64,000 nucleotides of DNA from Bagarius yarrelli (taxonomy: Eukaryota > Chordata > Actinopteri > Siluriformes > Sisoridae): NCBI GenBank assembly GCA_005784505.1, contig VCAZ01000149.1, positions 17,501-81,500 of the forward strand, in the 5' to 3' direction. The notes under the pieces were generated by a model that made no database searches, was not told where the DNA came from, and saw nothing but the letters and a program-made list of their open reading frames with translations. Shown here in pieces: positions 35,601 to 45,805 of this stretch. The position numbers and the translations under genes are program-made. How positions within the stretch are numbered: the first letter of the stretch is position 1; the number at the start of each line of letters is the position of its first letter.

Positions 35601-38600
35601 CACACACACAGACACACCTTTTAGGCGCAGCTAATCATACTACATTTTATACAGGACAGTGGATAAATGTGTAAATGAGAGGGTTGTACGTGTGCAGCCA
35701 TACCTGTGTGAGGCGTGTCTGCCGTGTTGCGGGGGATGAACTCAGGACAGTTGATGAGTTGGGAGAAGTCCGTGTGTGTGTGTTCAGAAAGAGTTAATCC
35801 AGGAAGAGGCCATTTCGCCGGTTCCTCTTTACATCGAATCTTCATGTCAATAATCTCCACCACCTTACTGTCTTTTAGAGCCTGAAATCACACACATTGT
35901 TTGATCAATTTCAACCTTCATGCCTCAGTGACCGTGAATGCGTGTCTGCTGCTCACTAACAAAATCTTCCGCATTGATTATGTTGTGTTAATCGTCTTCA
36001 ATGTGATAGAGGCTGGTGGTGGTAGTTACCTCCATGATGAGCTGAATGTCAGTGGTGAGAGCTTGAACACGGTGGAAGCTAGCGATCAGAGCTACAGGCA
36101 GGAATCCACCCTCATCCATCTTTCGCCGAAGAAAAAAGTCCCGCTGCAGATTCTCCATGCTAAAGTAGTACTCACTGTACACACACGTTATCATCACTGT
36201 AAAACTTTATACACTGCAAACATTTAGTGTTAGTAACCATAATTCAGTTTAGGGCTGTGTATTGGCAAGAACCAAACAATACAATACATATCACAATACA
36301 TGAGTTACAATACAATATCACTTTATATTTCAATACAATACATAATGCAATCCATTCTAATATTTATTAGCTATAAATACAACATATAGAAAGCCTAAGG
36401 CACCCTTATTCTTTCCACTATGGTTGCTTCCGAAACAATGGACGCATGCGTCAGTAACAACTACAGGAGTGGGGGAGGAGGTCGACTGACACGCACTGAG
36501 GGTATAATATAGTATTAAGAAACGTAATTCAGTTCACAGCATAATTTAAATGTTTAGAGGTTAAATGTACTAAAAGTTAGAATATTAATAAACTATCATC
36601 AAAAGAAATTGCAATAGTTGACTGTATGGACATAATTACACAGCCCCAAGTCAGTTACCTTAGTAACACACGCTAAAGCAATGCAACAGGCCACACGACA
36701 CAAATAACAATCACTGTGTGTAGAATCCAAAAAATGTATTGTGCGTGTGTGCTTACATCTGTCGCTTGATATACTCTTTAAGCAGGTCCTGGTCCACACT
36801 GTACAGCTCAGCGCTGCTCATGCTGTCATAGTAATAGGTGACTGACTGTGTGTATTTGGGGTCATACACACCGTCTTTTCCCTCACACTTGTAGCTGTAT
36901 GGATAGTCATACTGACCTGTAGAGAGCGGAAACAGATACACATACGCAAACAGTTTGTGTCATTGATGCATGTGTTATACGAGTTATCACTGTTATAAAA
37001 CGTGTCTGTACGTACCTCGTCCTCCCCGTCCCCGTCCTCTTCCTCGACCGCGTCCTCTTCCTCGTCCTCTGAAGCCTCCTCTGAACGGCGCTCCCTCACT
37101 CTTCACACTCGACACCTCGTCATGATCGTCTCGGAACTGATCACGCTCGTATTTTCCACTGTGCCAGTCTACACACACAACAATTAGTGTTAATGACCAA
37201 ACCGTAATACTTTTAGAGGAAACAAAACAACGATATGTCAAACTGATGCAGATGATCGACGTTCTCACCTCTCAGGTCATTCCTGTTGCTGTGGTGCATT
37301 CTGGGAGTTTCCCCCTGTCGTGCATTGTTTCTGGAAGCCGAACGCTCTCGAGGTCCTTCGGACTTCACCTCGATCATCAGAGGAACCCATTTATGCTTAT
37401 TTCCTGTTTAGAGACAAAATAAAAAAAAAATAAAAAAAAACCAAACTTTTACTTTATAAAATAGATCAGTGAGGAAAAGAACAACAAAAATCCTATTTGC
37501 AGAACAAAGTCCAGAGGGTGGAGCTGGATCTACTCCAAATACTATAACCCCTAACCCACACAATTCAGCATAGCACAAAAAAGAACACACATTCAACATG
37601 ACACACACTTCACCCACTCGCATAACGAGAGCTGCATCACATTAAATTTATGGTCTTTCAGCAGAAAAATACAAAGAGAAAGACAACTAGGCGAGGAGAA
37701 ATGACTATGATTATAGTAGCGTATTTTTTAGCATGTTGTTCTGGATTTCCCCTGCAGGTGGCATTGTAGCTCCACAGCAACTTGGTCTGATTATAGTGAC
37801 GTGGCCGTAGCCCTGCACTTATCTACCAGCGCACACACACAGGCTGTGTATTGGCAACGGCCTCACGATACGATACATGGGTCACGATACAAACTATTAC
37901 AATAAATTGCAATACTTCAAATAATGAAAGTAAAACAAATCTAAAACAACTTCAAAGCCGGAGGCACCCTTGTATTGTGTTTTTGCTATGCTTGCTTCTG
38001 AGACTATGGCCTTTTGTGTCAAGACAACTACAGTTTGTCACGCGTTAAGATATTAATTAAATACCAAGTAAATTAGTATGATGTAATTTAAATATCCAGT
38101 TAATATATCGATACACTAGCTTGGCAGTCAATATTTTTATACAGCTTTAACACGCGCGCACACACACACACACTGTTGACGCTGTTGCTACCAAACTCAC
38201 GCGCCACACACACACACCTTTCTTACGGTGAGCGTTGTTCTTGTGTAGGTCTTCCTCTCGGTTCTTCTCCTCTCCAGAATCATCTGATTTGGCCTTCTGG
38301 TTCTCTTTACATTCCTCACTGTCCCGCTTCTCTCTCGAGTCCTTTTTTACTGACGCCTTCTTACAGCCCTGCAAACAAACACAAACATAAATAACACATT
38401 TATCACCATCAGTTCAATGCGGATCTAAAAACAGTTCTGTGATGTTAAAGTGCTGGACTATCAATTTGGCAGACAGAAAACAATGTTAAGAGTATAAGCA
38501 GTCCTGCAGTGACACAAGACCAGCTCAAACACAATCGGCAAAAGGCTTCTTTCAATCCTCACAGAGCTTTGGACCACAATATTTTGGATGTTTTTGGTTT

Positions 38601-41600
38601 TCATAAACACTGGTACATTTAGATTAAAAGAAGAAAAAGATCTGCTTGGCAACATCAGATTTAAAAGAAACACAAACACACTGTGCACAATAAACATCAC
38701 TCCCTGTAAAGACTGACCTGCACTTCCTTGGTGGCAATCTCTCCAGGTGTCGGCCAGTTGGTCACATCTCCAAAATCTCCAACCTTAAACATACACACAA
38801 ACACTCTTAATACACACACTTTATGCATAAAACAAACATCACAACAACCACGGACATGCCACAAATTTGGACATAATTACACAAAACTACTGATGTCCTC
38901 TAGGTAGCATTAAAGTGTGTGTGTGTGTGTAATGTTACCTTTCCTCCTCTCCTTGGTCGGGGGTTTCCTGCTCGTACCACTTTTGCTGGTCCAGTTTGCT
39001 CTTAAAACACAAATATTAACACACAGTTTCAGTTACCCTAGCGCTTCATAGTATATGAACACAGCTGAGGTTACTGAGGACATACAAACACACCCCTAAT
39101 CAATAGAACACAACTCATTTTATCAATGCTGACCACCATTAACCATCTAATTGTTTGTGGGAGTTATGTGACTGGACTTAAGTATTTAAACATCTTCTGA
39201 AGTTAATAAGAGTCAAGTCAAGTCACCTTTATTTATATAGAGCTTTTAACAAAGCAGGATTGTTTCAAAGCAGTTTTACAGAATTGCAACAGAAAAGACA
39301 ATAACAAACGTTTACTAAAACACCCAACTTGATTGATATCTATAAATCTATAAAGAGTCAGAGTCTGTAATCATTCAGAGCTGGAGTACAGCATCGCCCC
39401 TGTGGTTAGTCTGATGCTTAGTGTCTCTGTGTGCATCAGCGCTCTGCTGTAGCTCAGAGTAGAAACATACCTCTTAAGACATCTAGCCAGCTGTGATGCT
39501 GTCAATCAGATCATCTCATAGAAACCCTACGAGCATTCTCATAATTCCTCTGACCAACAAGCTTTGGACGAGCACAACGCCTCCAGCATTCAGTGACAGA
39601 AGTAAAAACAGAAGCAAAATGTTTGTGTATTTATTTCTTCCTCACAGATGTGGTTTAAAATGTTTAAAAACATAACATCTTTTTCTCACTTTACATTGGA
39701 ATTCTGGCGCAAGAAAATTTAATCTAAACGTCTACCTGTACACCATGTCACGGCCAAATATGGGGCACTTAGGTCAAATAATGGGTTTAGGTGGTACAAC
39801 ACTATGAACACACAGCAAATTGATTCAGCACAGAGTTAAACAGGTATTCTGTTCTTCATCTTCTAGTACTCCTACATGTGTAATGTGAGTAAGAGACAAT
39901 AACAATAACAATAACTCTCTGGAGCTTAGTTAACACTGGTGTCCCTCAGGGCTCAAAAACGTCACCAACACAGTTTACGCTGCTCACTAATGAAGGTTCA
40001 AAACATCACCAGATGAGAGAAGTAAATAAATGCTCACACGTAAAGTCATGATGTGTTTTAGATCAGTTTAGAACACTACATTATTAAGTAATTTATTGTC
40101 TTTACTTAAGACTTCCTACAGACTGATTAGGGCGCACACACACACATCAGTGAATGCCAGATCTGCCAAGCCCACACACACACTAAGATAAAGCAGAACA
40201 GGGCGGATGCTTCAACTGATCTCTGTCCCTCTCTCTCTTCCCCCTTTCTCTCACACACACAAAATTCTGGGGGCTGGGGTGATCAGTATACAGGTGTCTG
40301 GGCATCACTTTACAGGTGTGAAGATATGCGGTCTATGTGCATATGTATCAACATTGTTCACATTAACTGTTTACTTTCTAAACACAAAAAAATGAAAAAC
40401 GTTGCGCGATTGTGTATAGTGACATTTTGTCCTGTTTTTAAAATAGACAAGCTTATAAAAACTTAATTCTAATTGCCACTGTTGTGTGGACGTGTTTTAA
40501 TGTGTCATGCACATCAAACTCATCCCTACATCCCTGTAAAGTCAAATTGTTTATCCAGATCAGCAGTCAGTGCTGTTACTACCACCCAACCACACCAATA
40601 GCAGCTTAATAACTAATAATAATTAAGTGGAAACACTCACACCGGAGACTCCTTACACACATCACACACCTCCTGACTAAGGAAAAGCTGTATGTGTCAC
40701 CGTGAATCGGCTGTTGCTATGGAAACTGTATCAGAGAGAGCATTAATATAAAGCCGCACTACCGTCAGAATTGCTGTTCTAGAAAATTCATTAACACATG
40801 ATGACTAATCAGAGTGCAGAACTCAGCAGTGTGTGTGTGTGTGTGTGGGTATGTGTGTAAGAAAATCAGCAGTAGTAGACAGTAGTTTAAAATGTGTTCA
40901 GAACAAATATTCCATAATACTAATGAAATTATATTCTGCTATTAACAACACTGGTGGTAATAACATACACTAAACGTACAAATGACATATTGAACTATAT
41001 TGAGCTTTTCTGTGATATTTATTGCAATATGAAACCTATATCAGATGACTTGAATAACTATTTCAAATCAAATAAAATACTTGTCACATACATAATCTAC
41101 AACTAAGTATAAATAAGAATTATAGGATGTGTATATACGTATATATAGAAAGAGTATATGCACATTTGGTCAGATTTGGATATTTTGGCTATATTAAATA
41201 TTTGGTAGAATCCATAATTTCAGAATGTTTGCTGTGATTTTGCTGTTGTTTCTCAATAAAACACATTCAATAAAACAAATATGTAAATAAAAATCAGTAT
41301 TTTGTGGGGTTTTTTTAGTCTCCACCACCCAAATTAAGTGCAACATACAAACATTAGTGTTTTTTTGCATCAGAATGCTTTATAATGTTTCCACAGTAAC
41401 AAACCTTAAAACAATGTACAAATCCTAAACGAATCACATGTGTTTTGAACTGTGATGCAGAACTCTAATTCCCCACCCTGTAAAGTGATTATTGCAGATA
41501 CACACATTGCGATGTCGATAATAAAACGATGTATTGTGCAGGCCGGATATACACGCACAATGTTAAAATGTCATCATACTGAAAATTTTTGCTGGGTCAC

Positions 41601-42993
41601 CTGATGGAAAGGCTGTGTGCGAGTGTGTGTGTGTGTATATATTAACTCAACAGATTCACACACTTGTTCAACTTCCAACATTATAATCCTGATTTACACA
41701 CCGCTGTGGACAGTAAACTATCAATCCGCTCATGCTACAAGACCAACACGGGTTCTAGCTAGAAGCTAATCGATTCGCATTAGATACATCTTTTAGATCT
41801 CTTTAGCTTGTCAGAATACTAACGAAGCGCCAAGTTCATGATAAAAGTGAACACATCGCTAAATCAATGAATACCAATCAATGCAAACAATTGCGACATT
41901 TCAGGAAAAACCCGAATCCCAAATCTGCCTTGGAGAAACACGTGGAGTTCATCCGGGTACTTTTACACCGCTAACAACCATGACTCGCCTCTGGGCTTTA
42001 ACAAAAGCGAACAACTAACGCGAAATGTGGAATCAGTTCTTACTATATGGACAAGAAAATAAATTATATTTAATAATGTGTAGTATAGCGTTGCCATGTG
42101 TCAGCTCAGTGTGTAGTATATCGCTAGCATGTGTTAGCCCCGTGTTTAGTTCAGTTAGCATGTGTTAGCCCCATGTGTAGGCCCGTCCGCCATTGTTAGC
42201 ACACCGCACGAGACAGGCCAGGGTGACTGGATTAGCAGTTAGCATACACTAGCACCTCTCAGCTAGCCAGCACACCAGACAACGTGATTTTTAAAGGAGC
42301 GGTTGAGGCAAAATAGCAGATTAAAGTATTAAAGGAAACACAGACACAAACAAATGGACTTTCTTAAAATGTGCCACTGACCTACACCGAGACTGTTCGC
42401 TAGAAAACGCGTCCCGTCATAATGACCATTAATACAAATTTTAACTAAGGATTTTGTTCACACACACGCTTTTCAAACAAACAAGAACCGGAATGTTAGT
42501 TTGTTCTAAATAAAGCCGTTAATCTGGTGTTCAACCCGAACAGAATGCTAACATGTGGACAGAGCGGTGTGTTTGTGCAGTGCTTTGCATTAGCCGTGTT
42601 TAGCTGTTAGCAGAGCTGTGACAGCTGCTGGATAAACACTCCTCCATCAGCACGAGCAGCGGCGGGGAGAGCTTTTCGGAATTCCGCCGCAGGACGGAGG
42701 GAGTGTGTGATGTGTGTGTGTTGGTGCAGCTTACCGGGCGCGGTCTGACCATTCACAGTCACCGAGTTGAGTTTCTTGGTCCAGGGATTGACTTTGGGCG
42801 GAGGCGCTTCTTTGAACTCTTTCTTTTCCTCCATGTTCTCCTGCGGGCTGTTCTCATTCCCGGCCTGCTTCGAGCTCGGCACCGGGGAGAGCTCTCCATG
42901 TCCTACAGGCGACTGGAGGTCATCGTCCTGCAGGAGCGCGGCGGTGGTGGTGTTGATGGTGGTATGCAGGAGAGTCTCCACCTGAGTGGCCAT
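32604..42993 (-). CDS. larp1: La-related protein 1
   Basis: Cytoplasmic RNA-binding protein that stabilises and, under mTORC1 control, represses 5'TOP mRNAs. Nineteen coding exons: 42735-42993, 38939-39000, 38718-38783, 38218-38368, 37269-37403, 37016-37168, 36757-36916, 36030-36174, 35704-35881, 35434-35591, 34944-35297, 34530-34653, 34252-34451, 33932-34038, 33635-33792, 33360-33504, 33095-33204, 32869-32996, 32604-32756. All are GT-AG and phases agree, giving 981 aa, close to the human isoforms. Start MATQVETLLH; then an acidic/Pro region with KVNPWTKKLNS; an Arg-Gly run in exon 6; the La motif in exons 7-9 (LKEYIKRQIEYYFSMENL, DFFLRRKMDEGGFLP, ALIASFHRVQALT); and the cap-binding DM15 region in exons 15-18 (HELLKENGFTQHVYHKY, LFRFWSFFLRDHF, YGLEKFWAFLKYSKAK, LCSFRRLEDFRVD). 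The open frame continues upstream to a TTG, but the first ATG is at 42,993. Intron 1 is 3.7 kb. Confidence 0.96.
36252..36646. mobile_element. MITE-like element in larp1 intron 7
   Basis: The left end GGGCTGTGTATTGGC and the right end TACACAGCCC form a short inverted repeat. The left half is rich in ACAATACAATAC words. The middle contains AGGCACCCTT and TGGTTGCTTCCGA. A second copy is at 37,843 in larp1 intron 4. I could not define a clear target-site duplication. Confidence 0.7.
37843..38135. mobile_element. Second copy of the intron-7 MITE, in larp1 intron 4
   Basis: It begins GGCTGTGTATTGGCAACGGC and shares the CACGATACGATAC words, GAGGCACCCTT and ATGCTTGCTTCTGA with the copy at 36,252. 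It has the same orientation. The right inverted end is diverged or lost. Confidence 0.65.
39213..39310 (+). mobile_element. Dispersed fish repeat fragment in larp1 intron 1
   Basis: TCAAGTCACCTTTATTTATA followed by TAGAGCTTTTAACAAAGC and CAAAGCAGTTTTACAG. It is related to the fragment at 7,903. Confidence 0.5.
41390..41545. mobile_element. Dispersed non-autonomous repeat copy in larp1 intron 1
   Basis: Inverted relative of the element at 24,445. It contains CACATGTGTTTTGAACTG and ends GTATTGTGCAGGCC. The left boundary is unclear and may lie near 41,150. Confidence 0.6.
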
Positions 42994-43340
42994 GTCTCCG
43001 GTCCTCCTTTCCCCCAACCTGAACGTGCTTTACAACTTAAACCACAAGAAAGTCTCTCTTTTAATTGTCTTTTTCTTCACTCCTGCTCCTCTCCGCGCTA
43101 CCCGGCTTCGATCTGAGCCGCAGAATGGCAAATTCTCGTTAAAACATGTAAAATGTTGTAAAAAAAAATAATAATAAATCCTGCAGTGAACCTCTCGGCC
43201 TGACTTCTCCCTCAGCGACCAGCACCACGCGACAGCCGCCCGGGGGCGCGCACGCAGCAACGACGAAAGAGATGTGAACGCGCCCGTCACGTTACGTACG
43301 CCAGGCCACGGTTGACGGCGAGATGACGTCACCACGCTCT
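42640..43340 (-). promoter_or_regulatory. larp1: larp1 CpG-rich promoter and 5' end with a perfect CRE
   Basis: CpG is frequent in this block compared with the AT-rich surroundings, and the larp1 first coding exon and 5' UTR lie in it. A palindromic cAMP-response element, TGACGTCA, is at 43,324-43,331. The reverse strand contains CTCTTTCGTCG near 43,260-43,270, a pyrimidine run that could serve as a TOP-like start if transcription begins there. The start site itself is not determined. Confidence 0.55.
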
Positions 43341-45510
43341 TCCTGTGACTGAGCATGAAAGCCTAAGTAAAAAAAATGAAAGCCTAAGCGATAATATTAT
43401 TAGGGAAAATTTATATACAGAAATATAAAATGGATGCTCAACATCTCCCACTTTAAAGTTGACTTTATTTTGAAAGGATTTGCAGCCAATATACGCTTAA
43501 ATAACTTTATTGTTATTTAATGTATATATTATTTTATTAATTATTAAATAAATCTGTTAATGTATATATTAATAATGTATGATGTTATTTATTTATTTCT
43601 TATTTTCTTTAATTTCTTCTTAAATACGAATGTCATGTTTGTACTAGTTTAATATAGTATGAATTTTGTTGCTGACAGAAGCTTCCACAGCACAAACAGA
43701 ATGACAGTGAAAAAAAGAGTAAATAACAGCAAACAAAAAATATTTATAGAAAATACACAATATATAGAAAAAGACTGATGTATATGTGTGTACATTACAA
43801 ATGTAGTATTATGTGTGTTAAATGACTAAATGTATACATGTTGTTGTGTATTGCACATTTAATGTTGCATTGACTGTCCATGAGATGGATTGTCTGAGAG
43901 AAGAAACAGAAGAAACTGAGATGGCCATTCTGGGGCTCTGTGCTCTGTAGTGCTGACCAGACGGTAACAGTTCAAAGAGGAAGTGATTGATTTTGTCAAG
44001 GCCCTTTTGCTCACTTTGGATGAGTGTAGTTTTTGGAGAGTTTATGAAGGTTCTTACCGCTTCTGAGGTCAGTTTTGGTAGCTAAGTTGAACTAGAAAGA
44101 CTACCAAACCAAAGATTGTGGGTTCGATTCCCAGCTCCACCCCTTAGTAAGGCCCTCAACCCCCAATTGCTTAGTTGTATAAATCAGATAAACGTAAGTC
44201 ACTCTGGATAAGGTTGTCTGCCAAATGCTATAAATGTAAAATGTTATAGATGTGCAATGGACAGACTCAATGATTTCAGATAAGAACTGTATTAGCAGCT
44301 CCAGTGGCAGGTAACTTTATCAGATGCCAAAGGTTGGCTGCATCATTCACAGACCTGTTTGCTCTAAAAACAAAACTCAGGGGGTCCAGTAAACTTCATG
44401 ACCACAGATGTTAAAGCCACAGGTTGTAGTCATAAGTCTAGTAATATAGGGTTTCTTTGTGATGGAAATGATGGTAGAGTGTTAAAAGCAAAAAGGGCTT
44501 CGCACTCCAGTAAACCAATGATCTGATGATGAAATAGATGGATGAGATAGATGAGCCTTACTTTAAAATAGTTTTATTTGAATGTTTTTTTTCGAGACAC
44601 AAACAGACTTTTCTGTGAATTTAAGCCTTGATCACTGTACATTTATTCTAAAACCCTTAAAGCGTAATAACACTGACCTGTAATTATTTTTATGATGTCA
44701 TTAACCCTGTGTAGGTCTTTTTTGTTTGCATAAACAGATGCATTGGCCTGCTGTTAAAGTGACTATTGAGATAAAATCACTGCAGACTCCAAATTATAAG
44801 TATTGCTGTTTAAAGTTTTATTTATTAATATCATTTATGTGTGTAAGTGATTTACAGTTTTAATAAAAATAGACAAAATAACATACATGCATACATACAA
44901 AAAAAAGGTATGTATTATTATCTTATTATCAGGTGCTGGTCAACAAAACACACCCGACAGCTTTAAAAAATAGAATAGCTCCGTCAGCAGTGTATGTGTG
45001 TGGGGGGGCTGTGTGTGCAATAAACAAAACGGTAATACATTTGAAATAATGTATAACTACATGCTGTATGAACCGTAAATGACTGTTTAATTGCTGCTAA
45101 TAATTTAAGTGAATTTATTATTACTTGTTTTAGCGTTTTACAGTCACACACACACACATACACAAGCACACGCACACACACGTAAGATAAAGTTAGTAAC
45201 TTAGCGCCCCCTGGTAGAAAGATTGGGTATAGTAGCCTCTATAGCGAGGTCGTGGTTCTCATTGTGAATAGTGAATGTAGAGCTGAATTTCTTCACCTCT
45301 TTTCACTTTAACTCTCCACCCTTACTGTAATTCTACACCTTCACTACACTCTAATTTTGCAACAATCTGGGTTTTGTTTCCTGCAGTTCATACTAAAGTC
45401 TTGACTAACACCCAATCAGATTGTCAGGCCAAAAAGCACCCTTTCGCGGAGAAATTTCAGCTGACCAATGAGATTTAAAGGTGGGGTTCTAAGCTCCTCC
45501 CACTTCTATC
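43341..45510. other. Intergenic larp1-hpgd: AT-rich, one SINE, otherwise nothing recognised
   Basis: No supported coding frame. The SINE copy at 44,079-44,241 is the only clear repeat. The block 45,180-45,510 just before the hpgd TATA box is less AT-rich and is probably promoter. Confidence 0.6.
44079..44241 (+). mobile_element. tRNA-derived SINE, second copy
   Basis: B box GGTTCGATTCC at 44,121-44,131, then CCAGCTCCACCCC, AAGGCCCTCAACCCCCAATT, and the tail GTAAGTCACTCTGGATAAGG with TGCTATAAATGTAAA. Same family and orientation as 13,871-14,064; the head is more diverged. Confidence 0.8.
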
Positions 45511-45512
45511 TT

Positions 45513-45519
45513 TATAAAA
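45513..45519 (+). promoter_or_regulatory. hpgd: hpgd TATA box
   Basis: TATAAAA lies about 30 bp upstream of the start of a short putative 5' UTR exon (about 45,543-45,606) that ends in CAGCCTGTAAGA, a good donor. The next acceptor, TTATTTCAG, is 6 bp before the ATG. A TATA-driven promoter fits a tissue-restricted, inducible gene such as hpgd. Confidence 0.6.
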
Positions 45520-45805
45520 ATCCGTTAGAGTTGCACTTCCTTCAGGGACAGAAAATAAAAATAATAAACAACATAAAGATCAGAAACGTCCACAACGGAC
45601 AGCCTGTAAGATTACATTAATACAGACACTACATCATTTTTAACATTATTTTAAGCATACTAACGGTATGAAGAGTATTTTTTTTTAGCATTCTTACTTA
45701 AACTTTGGACAGTGGTTGGACTTTTGTGAATGTCTGCATGTTTTTACTCATCTGTAGCTCAACAGTGTGTGTGTGTGTGTGTGTGTGTGTTTATTTCAGG
45801 TGACG

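Noticed and set aside
42991..43017. Upstream extension of the LARP1 frame (GERRTGD before MATQ)
   Set aside because: The extension begins at TTG, not ATG. Family members start MATQVE, so the ATG at 42,993 is preferred.
43030..43356. A 108-codon minus-strand frame upstream of larp1
   Set aside because: It lies in the CpG-rich 5' UTR and promoter and has no homology that I recognise.
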